Positions 34,032 to 42,916 of a stretch of DNA of 64,000 bases are shown piece after piece (positions within the stretch are counted from its first letter, which is position 1; each line of letters opens with the position of its first letter). The stretch is from Marivita cryptomonadis. GTDB taxonomy: Bacteria > Pseudomonadota > Alphaproteobacteria > Rhodobacterales > Rhodobacteraceae. The translations under genes and the position numbers were made by a program. The notes beneath the pieces were generated by a model, which worked only from the letters and a program-made list of their open reading frames with translations, did no database searches and was not told where the DNA came from. The stretch is from the NCBI RefSeq assembly GCF_002115725.1, contig NZ_JFKD01000005.1, positions 1 through 64,000 of the forward strand. The letters are read 5' to 3'.

Positions 34032-36089
34032 TCAGTCCTCGTCCCTTGTGATGATGGTGTTGCCGCAGGCATCGACCGTTGCGGTCAGCCCGGGATCGAC
34101 CAGAACGGTGGTGTCCGGCTGCACAAGGATCGCTGGGCCTTTGATCTTGGCCCCGACGGGCAGGGACAGGCGGTTGTAAATGGTTGTCTTGAACCACGCA
34201 TCGCCGAAATGCACTTTGCGGCTGCCCGTGTGCGCCGTTTCGACTGTCCCATCCTTCGGGGCCAGAGTTCTTAGGTCGAACTTGGGTCGCCGACCGATCA
34301 CGGCGGTGCGCAGGTTCATCACCCGGCGTGTGCCGTTTTTGAGAAGTCGCCCATACGTGGCTTCGTAGGCGGCATCAAACGCTGCTTCGACCTCGGCCAC
34401 AGTCGGCGCTACGACAGTCGTCCCCTCAACCGTGATCGCCAGTGGCACCGCAACCGTATGCGTCTGACCGACATAGGCCATGTCCAGTTCGACCACGATA
34501 TCGCGCGCCTCGAACCGGGATTGCGCGGCATCCAGAAGGCCCATGCCCTCGTCGATATGGCGCTGCATCACAGCGCGCAGCGCGTCGGTGTCCAGTGTTG
34601 CGGTGAGCGTGTTGATCGTCTGCACGAAGTCCTGCCGCATGTCGGCAATCACGCAGCCCATGGCGCTGGTCACGCCGGGATAACGGGGGACAATGGCGCT
34701 GCCGATGCCGACCTCTTTCAGGATCGCGCCAGTATGCAGCGCACCACCACCGCCAAAGGGCATGAAGGCAAAGCGTTTCGGATCGAACCCGCGTTCGATA
34801 CTGACCAGACGGATTGCGCCTGCCATCCGCGAATTGGCAACCCGCAGGATCGCCTCGGCGGCTTCGATGGTGGTAAGGCCCAGCTTCGATCCGACATGAA
34901 TGTCGATAGCCTTGGCAGCTGCGTCCACATCCAGACGGTCCAGCTTGCCACCGATGGGATTGTCGGGGTCGATCCGGCCCAGAACGACATTTGCATCGGT
35001 CACAGTGGGGCGGTCATTCCCTTGACCATAGGCCACCGGGCCGGGGGTCGACCCTGCGCTTTCCGGGCCAATGTTCAGCAATCCACCCTTGTCGACCCAC
35101 GCGATGGAGCCGCCGCCCGCGCCAATTGTCGTGATCTCGATCATCGGGTTGCGCACCACCATGCCGAAGTCGATCGAGGTCTGTGGCGACAGCATGGACT
35201 GACCCTTGGCGATCAGCGCCACGTCAAAGCTGGTGCCGCCCATGTCGCCGGTGATGACATTCTCGAACCCGGCAGTCGTCGCGATATGCCCGGCGGCGAT
35301 TACCCCAGCAGCAGGACCAGAGAGCGCGGTGCGAATGGGCAGGCGGCAGGCGGTGTCCGTGCCCATGACGCCGCCGTTGGATTGAACGATCATGAACTCG
35401 CCGCCGAACCCGCCCTTGGTGAGGGCTTGATCCAGACGGTTGATATAGCCCGACACTTCGGGTTGCAGATAGGCGTTCAAAGCGGTGGTCGAGAAGCGTT
35501 CGAATTCGCGGATTTCCGGCAGGATTTCCGACGAACAGCTTACGTGATCGTTGGGCCACATGGCGCGGACAGCTTCAACAGCCTTGGCCTCATTCTCGGC
35601 ATTGGCATAGGCATTGGCGAACAGGATCGCGACGGCCAGACAGCCTTCGTCGATCAATTGCTGTGCGGCGGTTTCGACGGCGTCCAGATCTACAGGCGTG
35701 CGGATTGTGCCGTCGGCTAGCGTCCGTTCCGGCACTTCCAGCCGCAAGTTTCGCGGGACAACAGGCTCGAAATCGCCGCGCAGGCCCCAGGTGCGGGGCC
35801 TGTCGCGGCGGCGCATTTCAAGAACGTCGCGGAGTCCGTGAGTAGTGATCACGCCGATCTTTGCGCCTTTGCGCTCGAGCAGAGCATTGGTTCCGGCGGT
35901 GGTGCCATGCACAACAGCCGCGACGGTGGAGAGGTCATCAACTTGTTGGCCGATCCCGTCCAGAAAACCGCCTGACTGGTCAGGCCGGGTGGTGGGTACC
36001 TTTGCGACCTGCGCGGTGCCGGTGGCCTCGTCCAGAACGAATACATCGGTAAAGGTGCCGCCGACATCGACGCCGATCATCTTGGTCAT
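34032..36089 (-). CDS. hyuA: Hydantoinase/oxoprolinase family protein, subunit A
   Basis: 685 residues from ATG at 36089, whose ATGA overlaps the hyuB stop; the open frame upstream is antisense noise. The N-terminal MTKMIGVDVGGTFTDVFVLD is the ASKHA phosphate-binding motif, GDMGGTSFDVALI is the second, and GGGGALHTGAILKEVGI the third. With HyuB this family carries out ATP-dependent opening of 5-membered lactam or hydantoin rings (5-oxoprolinase, N-methylhydantoinase) or carboxylation (acetone carboxylase). The chemistry cannot be resolved by sequence alone. Confidence 0.9.
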   Translation of the reverse strand: MTKMIGVDVGGTFTDVFVLDEATGTAQVAKVPTTRPDQSGGFLDGIGQQVDDLSTVAAVVHGTTAGTNALLERKGAKIGVITTHGLRDVLEMRRRDRPRTWGLRGDFEPVVPRNLRLEVPERTLADGTIRTPVDLDAVETAAQQLIDEGCLAVAILFANAYANAENEAKAVEAVRAMWPNDHVSCSSEILPEIREFERFSTTALNAYLQPEVSGYINRLDQALTKGGFGGEFMIVQSNGGVMGTDTACRLPIRTALSGPAAGVIAAGHIATTAGFENVITGDMGGTSFDVALIAKGQSMLSPQTSIDFGMVVRNPMIEITTIGAGGGSIAWVDKGGLLNIGPESAGSTPGPVAYGQGNDRPTVTDANVVLGRIDPDNPIGGKLDRLDVDAAAKAIDIHVGSKLGLTTIEAAEAILRVANSRMAGAIRLVSIERGFDPKRFAFMPFGGGGALHTGAILKEVGIGSAIVPRYPGVTSAMGCVIADMRQDFVQTINTLTATLDTDALRAVMQRHIDEGMGLLDAAQSRFEARDIVVELDMAYVGQTHTVAVPLAITVEGTTVVAPTVAEVEAAFDAAYEATYGRLLKNGTRRVMNLRTAVIGRRPKFDLRTLAPKDGTVETAHTGSRKVHFGDAWFKTTIYNRLSLPVGAKIKGPAILVQPDTTVLVDPGLTATVDACGNTIITRDED

Positions 36090-37780
36090 GCTGCGACCTC
36101 TTTCCATGCGGGGCCGTAAAGATCGGTCGCTTTGTCCGGCGTCAGGTATCCCAACGCAACATCCCGCGCGACGGCCTGCGCATCCCGGCTGGTGGCAGGG
36201 CCGTAGCCTCCGCCACCGGGTGTGTCGAGCCGCACGGCCTGTCCTTTGGTCAGCTTGATCCCGAGCATCTTGGACGCGAGCGGCGGGGTCTTCCACCCAT
36301 CCGCCTGTTCATAGTGAAATACGTTCATCGCCCCAGTTCCGCCGCCTTGCACACCCTGCGGCGCAAAACGCCCGCGTTCGCCGAACAGGAACGCTTCGGC
36401 GTTTTCCTCAAGCACTTCGATCTCGTAGGTGGCGCCCAATCCGCCGCGATGCTGGCCCGCGCCCGCACTGTCTGGGCGCAGCGCCCATTGGCGAAACATG
36501 ACGGGGTAAGCGGCTTCGAGGATCTCCATCGGAGGGATCGTCGCCGTCGAGATCGGCGCGTTGCCGTGGTTGAGGCCATCGCTTTCGATGCTGCCGCCAT
36601 GCCCACCGCCATAGAAGCTGAACATCACCCAGCGCTGTCCGTTCGCGCGCTTCCCTGCGATGGAAAGCGCGTTGATCGTGCCATAGGCATTGGCGACCAC
36701 ACGTTCGGGGGCGGCTTGGGATGCGGCGCTGAAGATCACGTCGATCATGCGCAGGATGGTTTCGGTGTAGCCGCCTACGGGTGCCGGGAATTCGGCCGAA
36801 AGCAGCGAGCCATCCGGCACGCGCACATCAATCGGGCGCATGACACCAGCATTGGCGGGCAGGTCAGGGAATATATGCTTGATCGCCACATAGGCGGTGG
36901 CCACGGCGGTCGGGTAGGCGATGTTCACCGGACCAGCAGTGACCGGTGCGGTGCCTTCGAAATCGAGCACCATCGTGTCACCCTTGATCTCAAGTGCCAC
37001 TTTGATCGGCAGGGCAATATCGGTGATCCCGTCATTATCGAGGTAATCCACCGCTTCCCAGCGGCCATCCGGCAGTCCCGAGAGTTCCGACCGCATTAGC
37101 GTTTCGGCCCGATCGCCCAAGGCGTCCAAAGCCGCAGACACGGTCTCGGCTCCATACTCGTCCAGCAATTCGTCTAAACGTTTCACACCCAGATCCAACG
37201 CACCCAACTGGCCGTTCAGATCGCCCATCGCCGATTGTGGGAGGCGGGTGTTGCGCAGAAGAATGTCGATAATGTCCTGTTGGATCACACCTGCGCGGGC
37301 CAGCTTGACCGGCGGCAGGATGAACGCCTCCTGAAACGCCTCGGTGGCGGATGGGTTGTAATTGCCCGGCACCGCGCCGCCCACATCGTGCCAGTGGCCG
37401 ACGCTGGCAAGGTAGCAGAACAGCTCTCCCTCTCGGTAATAGGGGCGCACCAGCCGCATGTCGGACAGGTGCGTGCCGCCCATATGGGCGTCGTTGAAAA
37501 TGTAGATGTCACCGTCCGCCAGATCACCGGCTTCGGCCGCCTTGTCGATCACGGCTTTTACGGCAAAGGCCATCACGCCGACAAAGATCGGCAATCCGGA
37601 TTTGCCCTGCACAAGCGTGTCGCCGGTGCTCGCGTGGTAGAAGCCGTGCGACGCGTCATGTGCTTCTGCAATGATCGGGTTGAATGCCGCGCGGAAGAGC
37701 GTCGCGTCCATCTCGTCGGCGATCTGTTCCATCCGGCCTGCAAGAACAGCCAGAGTAATCGGGTCAATTGCAGCACTCAT
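36086..37780 (-). CDS. hyuB: Hydantoinase/oxoprolinase family protein, subunit B
   Basis: 564 residues, HyuB type. FRAAFNPIIAEAHDASHGFY and NDAHMGGTHLSDMRLVRPYY are the conserved N-terminal metal-binding region. The C-terminus has GERGRFAPQGVQGGGTGAMN and DTPGGGGYGPATSRD. It should pair with HyuA in an ATP-dependent ring-opening complex in the cytoplasm. It overlaps the tautomerase-SnoaL gene and hyuA by 4 bp each. Confidence 0.92.
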   Translation of the reverse strand: MSAAIDPITLAVLAGRMEQIADEMDATLFRAAFNPIIAEAHDASHGFYHASTGDTLVQGKSGLPIFVGVMAFAVKAVIDKAAEAGDLADGDIYIFNDAHMGGTHLSDMRLVRPYYREGELFCYLASVGHWHDVGGAVPGNYNPSATEAFQEAFILPPVKLARAGVIQQDIIDILLRNTRLPQSAMGDLNGQLGALDLGVKRLDELLDEYGAETVSAALDALGDRAETLMRSELSGLPDGRWEAVDYLDNDGITDIALPIKVALEIKGDTMVLDFEGTAPVTAGPVNIAYPTAVATAYVAIKHIFPDLPANAGVMRPIDVRVPDGSLLSAEFPAPVGGYTETILRMIDVIFSAASQAAPERVVANAYGTINALSIAGKRANGQRWVMFSFYGGGHGGSIESDGLNHGNAPISTATIPPMEILEAAYPVMFRQWALRPDSAGAGQHRGGLGATYEIEVLEENAEAFLFGERGRFAPQGVQGGGTGAMNVFHYEQADGWKTPPLASKMLGIKLTKGQAVRLDTPGGGGYGPATSRDAQAVARDVALGYLTPDKATDLYGPAWKEVAA

Positions 37781-38337
37781 TGCGCGCGCACCTCTGCCAT
37801 GTCGTTCCAGACGTCCTGACGCACGATTTTGCCTCCGGTGATTTCGAAACGGTCTATAAAGCGGATGCCGTCAAACGAAGTGCCATCCATCCATTCGCCG
37901 TATAGCGCGCCGCGCGCGTAAACGACGGCGACGGCGCCGCTGTGCATCGCGTCGAATCCGTCATAAGTTTTTTTCACAAACCGATAGCGACCCTTGGACC
38001 ACTCGATCAGTTCGGACAGCTGCGTCATCGGCTGGGTCGCGGGGAACACCATCTGGAAGTCGTCGCCCAGCATCGCCTGTGCGGTATCCAGATCGCGGGC
38101 TTCCATCGCGGCGAGGTAATCGCGCACGATCTGAGTGGGATCAGGCAGGGCAGGGGCAGGCTGGCGGTGTTGGCCGCCACGGGCGTAGGCCTCGGACGGG
38201 TATTCATGCAGCATCACGGTGATCGCCTCATCGGGTGCTGGAACGACAAATCGAATCGCATCGGTGAGGGCTGATGTGAGGCGGGATTTCTCGGCGGGGC
38301 TGTATCCTTCAAGGATATGTGCTTCCACGATTGGCAT
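37777..38337 (-). CDS. Tautomerase-SnoaL-like two-domain fusion protein
   Basis: 186 residues from ATG at 38337. This start puts Pro at position 2 (MPIVEAHILEGY), the catalytic N-terminal proline of 4-oxalocrotonate tautomerases after Met removal; an upstream start at 38400 would bury it. Residues 1-60 form the tautomerase unit (EKSRLTSALTDAIRFV, then VMLHEYPSEAYARGG). Residues about 68-186 look like a SnoaL/NTF2 domain (VRDYLAAMEARDLDTAQAML and IRFIDRFEITGGKIVRQDVW). First gene of the minus-strand catabolic operon. It probably isomerises an enol or unsaturated intermediate. Confidence 0.85.
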   Translation of the reverse strand: MPIVEAHILEGYSPAEKSRLTSALTDAIRFVVPAPDEAITVMLHEYPSEAYARGGQHRQPAPALPDPTQIVRDYLAAMEARDLDTAQAMLGDDFQMVFPATQPMTQLSELIEWSKGRYRFVKKTYDGFDAMHSGAVAVVYARGALYGEWMDGTSFDGIRFIDRFEITGGKIVRQDVWNDMAEVRAQ

Positions 38338-38377
38338 ATGACCCTCCCCAAAATCTGCACTTTTCATATAACAGGTT

Positions 38378-38397
38378 TTGGTATATTGAAAGACCAA
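38378..38397. promoter_or_regulatory. Candidate GntR operator (TTGGT-N10-ACCAA)
   Basis: Perfect 5-bp arms TTGGT and ACCAA are separated by 10 bp in the 130-bp gap between the divergent tautomerase-SnoaL and GntR genes. GntR-family dimers bind short inverted repeats in such gaps. The site would allow the UTRA regulator to control both operons. Assigned by symmetry and position only. Confidence 0.45.
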
Positions 38398-38467
38398 CAA
38401 ATGAAGAATCTTCGTTGGATCATTCTACTGACCACGTGGATCGCCAACCAACAGGAGCCGCGCTGTC

Positions 38468-39259
38468 GTGACGATAAACGCGCATTCCGGACTTCCAGAA
38501 GGCGGTAAGGCCCGTCGGGTGTACCTGTTGCTGCGCGACGAAATATCAAATGGTGTTTTCAAGGACGGCGCGCGCCTGCCGGGAGAGCATAAGCTTGCCG
38601 AACAGTTCGATGTCTCTCGCATCACGATCCGGCGCGCGTTGGAAGCACTAGCCGCCGATGGCTGGATCGAGAAAAAGATAGGCGCCGGATCGGTCGTTCG
38701 GGCGCAAGAACAGACAGGCCAACGCATGTCTGCTGATTTCGCAACGCTGATCCCACATCTGGTTGAAATGGACCGCACGACAACGGCGCGGCTTTTGTCT
38801 TTTTCTTACGACAACGCGCCTGCGTCGGTGGCCGACGCGTTGGGCATCCCCGAAGGCGCGGATGTGCAAAAGGCCGTGCGAGTGCGGTCGTCTGGCGGTC
38901 AGCCCTTTTCGCACCTCACAACCTTTGTGCCGAAAGACATCGCTGTTAGCTATGACGAAGCTGATTTGGCGACGCAGCCGCTCTTTCGTTTGCTGGAGCG
39001 CAGCGGCGTGAGCGTGGAAAGCGCGCATCAGACAGTGACCGCGGCCTTGGCGACGCCCGATGTCGCTGACGCCTTGGAGGTGTCGGTCGGATCGCCGCTC
39101 TTGTTTGTGCAGCGGGTCGTGCGGGATGCAAATGGACAGGGGGTTGAGCATCTGTCAGCCCTCTACCGACCCGATCTGTTCCGGCTTGAAATGAGCCTTG
39201 CCCGTGTTGGCGCTGGTGAGGCGCGGCACTGGGAACCGGTGATCGGAGGGCTCAAATGA
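38468..39259 (+). CDS. GntR-family regulator with UTRA ligand domain
   Basis: 263 residues with a GTG start. The winged HTH is at about 15-78 (RRVYLLLRDEISNGVFKDGA, then HKLAEQFDVSRITIRRALEA). The UTRA effector domain spans about 95-245 (DVQKAVRVRSSGGQPFSHLT, then LFVQRVVRDANGQGVEHLSA). It belongs to the HutC subfamily, usually repressors released by a pathway metabolite. It is first in the plus-strand operon and divergent from the eight-gene operon, so it is the probable switch for both. The stop overlaps the leuC-like start (ATGA). Confidence 0.9.
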   Translation: MTINAHSGLPEGGKARRVYLLLRDEISNGVFKDGARLPGEHKLAEQFDVSRITIRRALEALAADGWIEKKIGAGSVVRAQEQTGQRMSADFATLIPHLVEMDRTTTARLLSFSYDNAPASVADALGIPEGADVQKAVRVRSSGGQPFSHLTTFVPKDIAVSYDEADLATQPLFRLLERSGVSVESAHQTVTAALATPDVADALEVSVGSPLLFVQRVVRDANGQGVEHLSALYRPDLFRLEMSLARVGAGEARHWEPVIGGLK

Positions 39260-40656
39260 CCGCGCGCCGCCTTTTGGATAAACTGTGGGATGCGCACGAA
39301 ATCCTGCGCCGCGAAGACGGGACAAGCCTGTTGTGGGTGGATCGCCATCTGGTTCACGAAGGGTCGCATCACGCGTTTGCAAAGATCGCAGAGCGCGGGT
39401 TGCCTGTGGCTGAACCCGGTCTGACCTTTGGTGTGGCGGATCACTACGCGCCGACGCGCGGCGGTCCCGCGACCCACGCGATTGCGCGGATGATTGCGAC
39501 GCTTGAGGCGAATACAGCGAAACACGGTATCTCTTGTTTCGGCCTTGATGACCCGCGTCAGGGCATCGTGCATGTGATCGGGCCAGAACAAGGGCTCACC
39601 CTTCCGGGATTGCTTATCAATTGCGGCGACAGCCATACATCGACCCACGGTGCGTTCGGTGCCTTGGCTTTTGGTATTGGCGCGACCGAAGTGGCGCATG
39701 TGCTGGCGACGCAGACGGTTTGGCAGAAGAAGCCCAAGGCGATGCGGATCAACGTAACTGGTGTCCTTGGGCCAGGTGTCGGAGCCAAAGACCTTGCGCT
39801 TGCGTGGATCGCCAAGCTGGGGGCTGATGGCGCACGCGGACATGCCATTGAGTATACTGGGCCTGCGGTTCGATCTTTGTCGATGGAAGGGCGTATGACA
39901 TTGTGCAACCTGTCCATTGAGGGCGGTGGGCGGTTCGGGATGATCGCACCGGACGAGACCACATTTGCCTATGTCAAAGGGCGACCGTTCGCACCGAATG
40001 CGGAGGATTGGGACCGCGCGGTTGAGGTTTGGTCGTCGCTGGCATCCGATGCAGACTCCGACTTTGAAGCCAGCGTGACATTGGATGCCTCCGAGATCGC
40101 GCCCATCGTGACATGGGGCACCACGCCGGAAGATGCCTTGCCTGTGACAGCTACGGTGCCTGACCCCGCCCGCATGACCGGCAGTGCTGCGGAGCGTGCG
40201 CGCAATGCGCTGGATTACATGGGCCTGACCGCCGGTCGCGCGCTGACTGAGATTGTCGTGGATCAAGTGTTCATCGGATCCTGCACCAATGCACGCATCG
40301 AAGACCTGCGCGCGGCAGCCGTAGTTCTGGCAGGTCGGCGGGCCAAGGTTCCGGGGATCGTGTCGCCGGGATCGCAACAGGTAAAGGCACAGGCAGAGGC
40401 CGAAGGACTTGATCGTATCTTTACCGAAGCGGGTCTTGATTGGGTCGGATCGGGCTGTTCGATGTGTGTCGCGATGAACGGCGATCATGTGGAACCCGGC
40501 AAGCGCTGTGCCTCGACCACCAATCGCAACTTCCGGGGTCGTCAGGGCCGCGGATCACGGACGCACTTGATGTCACCGGCAATGGTCGCGGCTGCGGCTG
40601 TGACCGGGCATTTGACCGACGTGCGCGAGCTTCTGAAAGAGCGGGAGGTCGCATGA
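39256..40656 (+). CDS. Aconitase-superfamily hydro-lyase, large subunit (LeuC-like)
   Basis: 466 residues, the size of LeuC. [4Fe-4S]-ligand cysteines sit in FIGSCTNARIEDLRAAA and GSGCSMCVAMN. Other family blocks are TCGD-like NCGDSHTSTHGAFGALAFGI and MTLCNLSIEGGGRFGMIAPD. LeuC/LeuD isomerises isopropylmalate, but paralogues hydrate dimethylmaleate, citraconate and similar acids. Placement with a TRAP importer and catabolic genes, not leucine genes, argues for a catabolic hydro-lyase. It overlaps the LeuD-like gene by 4 bp. Confidence 0.85.
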   Translation: MTARRLLDKLWDAHEILRREDGTSLLWVDRHLVHEGSHHAFAKIAERGLPVAEPGLTFGVADHYAPTRGGPATHAIARMIATLEANTAKHGISCFGLDDPRQGIVHVIGPEQGLTLPGLLINCGDSHTSTHGAFGALAFGIGATEVAHVLATQTVWQKKPKAMRINVTGVLGPGVGAKDLALAWIAKLGADGARGHAIEYTGPAVRSLSMEGRMTLCNLSIEGGGRFGMIAPDETTFAYVKGRPFAPNAEDWDRAVEVWSSLASDADSDFEASVTLDASEIAPIVTWGTTPEDALPVTATVPDPARMTGSAAERARNALDYMGLTAGRALTEIVVDQVFIGSCTNARIEDLRAAAVVLAGRRAKVPGIVSPGSQQVKAQAEAEGLDRIFTEAGLDWVGSGCSMCVAMNGDHVEPGKRCASTTNRNFRGRQGRGSRTHLMSPAMVAAAAVTGHLTDVRELLKEREVA

Positions 40657-41300
40657 GCGGGTGGACCACACATACCGGCCTTGCTGTCGCGCTGGATCGC
40701 GAAAATGTGGATACCGACCAACTGATCCCGGCACGGTTCATGTCGACGCCCCGGTCCGAAGGCTACGGTGATTTCCTGTTGCACGACATGCGCAAAAACA
40801 GCGATGGCACCGCGGTGTCTGACTTCCCTTTGAACAAAGTGCCCAATGCCAGCATTTTGGTCTCACGCCGGAATTTCGGCAGCGGATCGTCGCGCGAAGC
40901 AGCGGTTTATGCGTTGGTCGATTTCGGCATCAGCGTTGTGATCGCGCCCAGTTTCGGCGACATCTTCGCAAGCAATTCGGTAAACAATGGCCTTCTGCCC
41001 GCCCGGGTGGCCGAGGCAGATGCGGTGGCGGCTATCGCAAAGCTCGCCGATGGGCCACAAGAGGTGAGCGTTGACCTTTCCGACAAGACAATTCGGCTGG
41101 GCAACACCACGCTTGAGTTTACGCTAGACGATGTCTGGCAGCAAAAACTCATCAACGGGTGGGACGATATTGATCTGACCCATAACCATAAACAAGCCAT
41201 CGCGGCATTCCGGGCGCAGCATGTGCAGCAGATGCCGTGGGCCATACCAGTCCAACAGAACGACTTCAGGAGCGCGGGGCGGGACACCGTTTCGCAGTAA
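40653..41300 (+). CDS. Aconitase-superfamily hydro-lyase, small subunit (LeuD-like)
   Basis: 215 residues from ATG at 40653, overlapping the large subunit stop. The swivel domain carries ENVDTDQLIPARFMSTPRSEGYG and the substrate loop LVSRRNFGSGSSREAAVYAL. IAPSFGDIFASNSVNNGLLPA follows, as in LeuD. It completes the active site with the LeuC-like protein. The specificity loop (RFMSTPRSEGYG) should be compared with LeuD to judge substrate. Confidence 0.88.
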   Translation: MSGWTTHTGLAVALDRENVDTDQLIPARFMSTPRSEGYGDFLLHDMRKNSDGTAVSDFPLNKVPNASILVSRRNFGSGSSREAAVYALVDFGISVVIAPSFGDIFASNSVNNGLLPARVAEADAVAAIAKLADGPQEVSVDLSDKTIRLGNTTLEFTLDDVWQQKLINGWDDIDLTHNHKQAIAAFRAQHVQQMPWAIPVQQNDFRSAGRDTVSQ

Positions 41301-41340
41301 CACAGGCCATGATGGCCGAAGGGTGTAGGAGGAACTATCT

Positions 41341-42354
41341 ATGAACATGAACCTTTTGAAAGGCTGCGTTGCGGGTGGCGTCATGCTGGGCACAGTGGCT
41401 CAGGCGCAAGAGACCATCACAGCGGTCCACGCGTTTCCCGAGACGCTGATCTACACGCAAAGCTTTTTGTCCTTCGTGGACAAGGTGAACGCAGCCGGCG
41501 AAGGCGTGATCCAGATCGAAGTGCGCGGTGGCCCGGAAGCCATCGGTATGTTCCAGCAGCCCGACGCGGTGCGCGACGGAATCGTCGACATGGTCTACAC
41601 GCCGGGGTCGTTCTACGGCGGCGCGCTGCCCGAGAAAGACGCGCTGGTCGCGTCGAACCTGACAGCTGTTGAGACCCGTGAAAACGGTGGGATCGAGCTG
41701 ATCGACCAGATCCATCAGGAACGCATGGGCCTCAAGTACCTTGGCTGGTTCGACAGCGGTGTGTGCTACAACCTCTGGACTCGGGATGAGCCGTCGTTTG
41801 ACGCGGATGGTAACCTCGAAGTGGACGGCCTGCGCCTGCGCGGTAACGCCGTTTATAACGCGTTCTTCACCAACTACCTTCAGGCTCAGGTGATCGACCT
41901 GCCGACGGGCGAGGTGTATTCCGCGCTTCAGAACGGTGTGGTGGACGCAACCGGCTGGACCCAGATCGGCCTCATCGACCTCAAGTGGAACGAATTCCTG
42001 AATTACCGGATCGAGCCCTGCTTCTTCTCGACCGACCTTGGTGTGATCGTGAACCAGGAAACATGGGACGGTTTGAGCGATGAAGCCAAGACCATCCTGC
42101 AAGACACAGCAATCCAGCACGAGATCGACAGCGTGAACGCGCTGCGCACCAAGCGGGACGAAGATTTCGCTGCGCTTGATGCTGCTGGCATGAAGGTGGT
42201 CGAACTCGAAGGCGAGGCGAAAGCCAACTACCTTGCCGCCGCGCGCGAAACCACGTGGGCGCGGATGAAAGAGTTGATGGAAGCAGAGCCGCAGTCGGTT
42301 GCGAGCTATGACGACCTGATCGCCAAGTTCTACGATCCGGCCGCAGACAACTAA
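41341..42354 (+). CDS. dctP: TRAP transporter substrate-binding protein (DctP type)
   Basis: 337 residues. The N-terminus is an export signal with cleavage near VAQAQE. The TRAP P-subunit body has the FYGGALPEKDALVASNLTAV region and the carboxylate-binding helix with RLRGNAVYNAFFTNY (the conserved Arg that usually binds the ligand carboxylate). NGVVDATGWTQIGLIDLKW follows. It captures an organic acid for Na+-driven import by DctQM. GGAGGAA precedes the ATG at 41341. Confidence 0.9.
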   Translation: MNMNLLKGCVAGGVMLGTVAQAQETITAVHAFPETLIYTQSFLSFVDKVNAAGEGVIQIEVRGGPEAIGMFQQPDAVRDGIVDMVYTPGSFYGGALPEKDALVASNLTAVETRENGGIELIDQIHQERMGLKYLGWFDSGVCYNLWTRDEPSFDADGNLEVDGLRLRGNAVYNAFFTNYLQAQVIDLPTGEVYSALQNGVVDATGWTQIGLIDLKWNEFLNYRIEPCFFSTDLGVIVNQETWDGLSDEAKTILQDTAIQHEIDSVNALRTKRDEDFAALDAAGMKVVELEGEAKANYLAAARETTWARMKELMEAEPQSVASYDDLIAKFYDPAADN

Positions 42355-42361
42355 GACCAAC

Positions 42362-42385
42362 GGGCCGGGGCATGTGTCCCGGCCC
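42362..42385. repeat. Intercistronic hairpin after dctP
   Basis: An 8-bp perfect inverted repeat, GGGCCGGG / CCCGGCCC, with an 8-nt loop. It is 7 bp after the dctP stop and 24 bp before the dctQ ATG at 42410. There is no following U-run. It matches the pattern seen after the other binding-protein genes in this window. Confidence 0.75.
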
Positions 42386-42409
42386 ACCTTTCAGCGAACG
42401 GAACTCCCC

Positions 42410-42916
42410 ATGCGCGCCGTTATCCGCGTCTATGACGCCCTGCTTTACACGATGGCCTTTTTCGCAGCCGTGACCTTGGTCTGGTTGATGGTGTCTGTGG
42501 TCATGTCCGTCGTGATGCGCAATCTGGGTCTGCAACCCTTCGCGTGGCTGTTTACCTCAGCCGAATACGGCATTCTGTACATGACCATGCTTGGCGCACC
42601 GTGGCTTGTGCGTGAAAAGGGCCATGTGCATATCGAACTGGTCACCGCCGCGCTGCCACCCACCTTGCGGCGTTTCGTGAGCCGCTTGGTGGCTGCGCTG
42701 TGCGTGCTCGTCTGTATCATCCTTGCGTGGTACGGGCTGCAGCTTTTCCTGACCAATATCGAGCGCAACAACTACGATGTGCGCGCCTATTACTATCCCC
42801 GCTGGCTTTTGACCGTGACGTTTCCCATCGCCTTTTCGGTGATGGCGATCGAGTTCTCGCGGTTCGTGTTCGGGTCTGAATTGATGCACTCGGGTGAAGC
42901 GGGGATTCACGAATAA
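42410..42916 (+). CDS. dctQ: TRAP transporter small permease (DctQ type)
   Basis: 168 residues from ATG at 42410; a GTG at 42374 would start inside the hairpin. Four transmembrane segments are visible (about 10-35, 47-65, 85-110 and 125-145). The loop LVREKGHVHIELV is the DctQ signature. It joins the P and M subunits. The stop overlaps the dctM start (TAATG). Confidence 0.9.
   Translation: MRAVIRVYDALLYTMAFFAAVTLVWLMVSVVMSVVMRNLGLQPFAWLFTSAEYGILYMTMLGAPWLVREKGHVHIELVTAALPPTLRRFVSRLVAALCVLVCIILAWYGLQLFLTNIERNNYDVRAYYYPRWLLTVTFPIAFSVMAIEFSRFVFGSELMHSGEAGIHE

Noticed and set aside
39256..41300. Straight annotation as leucine-biosynthetic leuC and leuD
   Set aside because: Neither leuB nor other leucine genes are adjacent. 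The pair is in an operon with a GntR regulator and a TRAP importer, so gene symbols were withheld.
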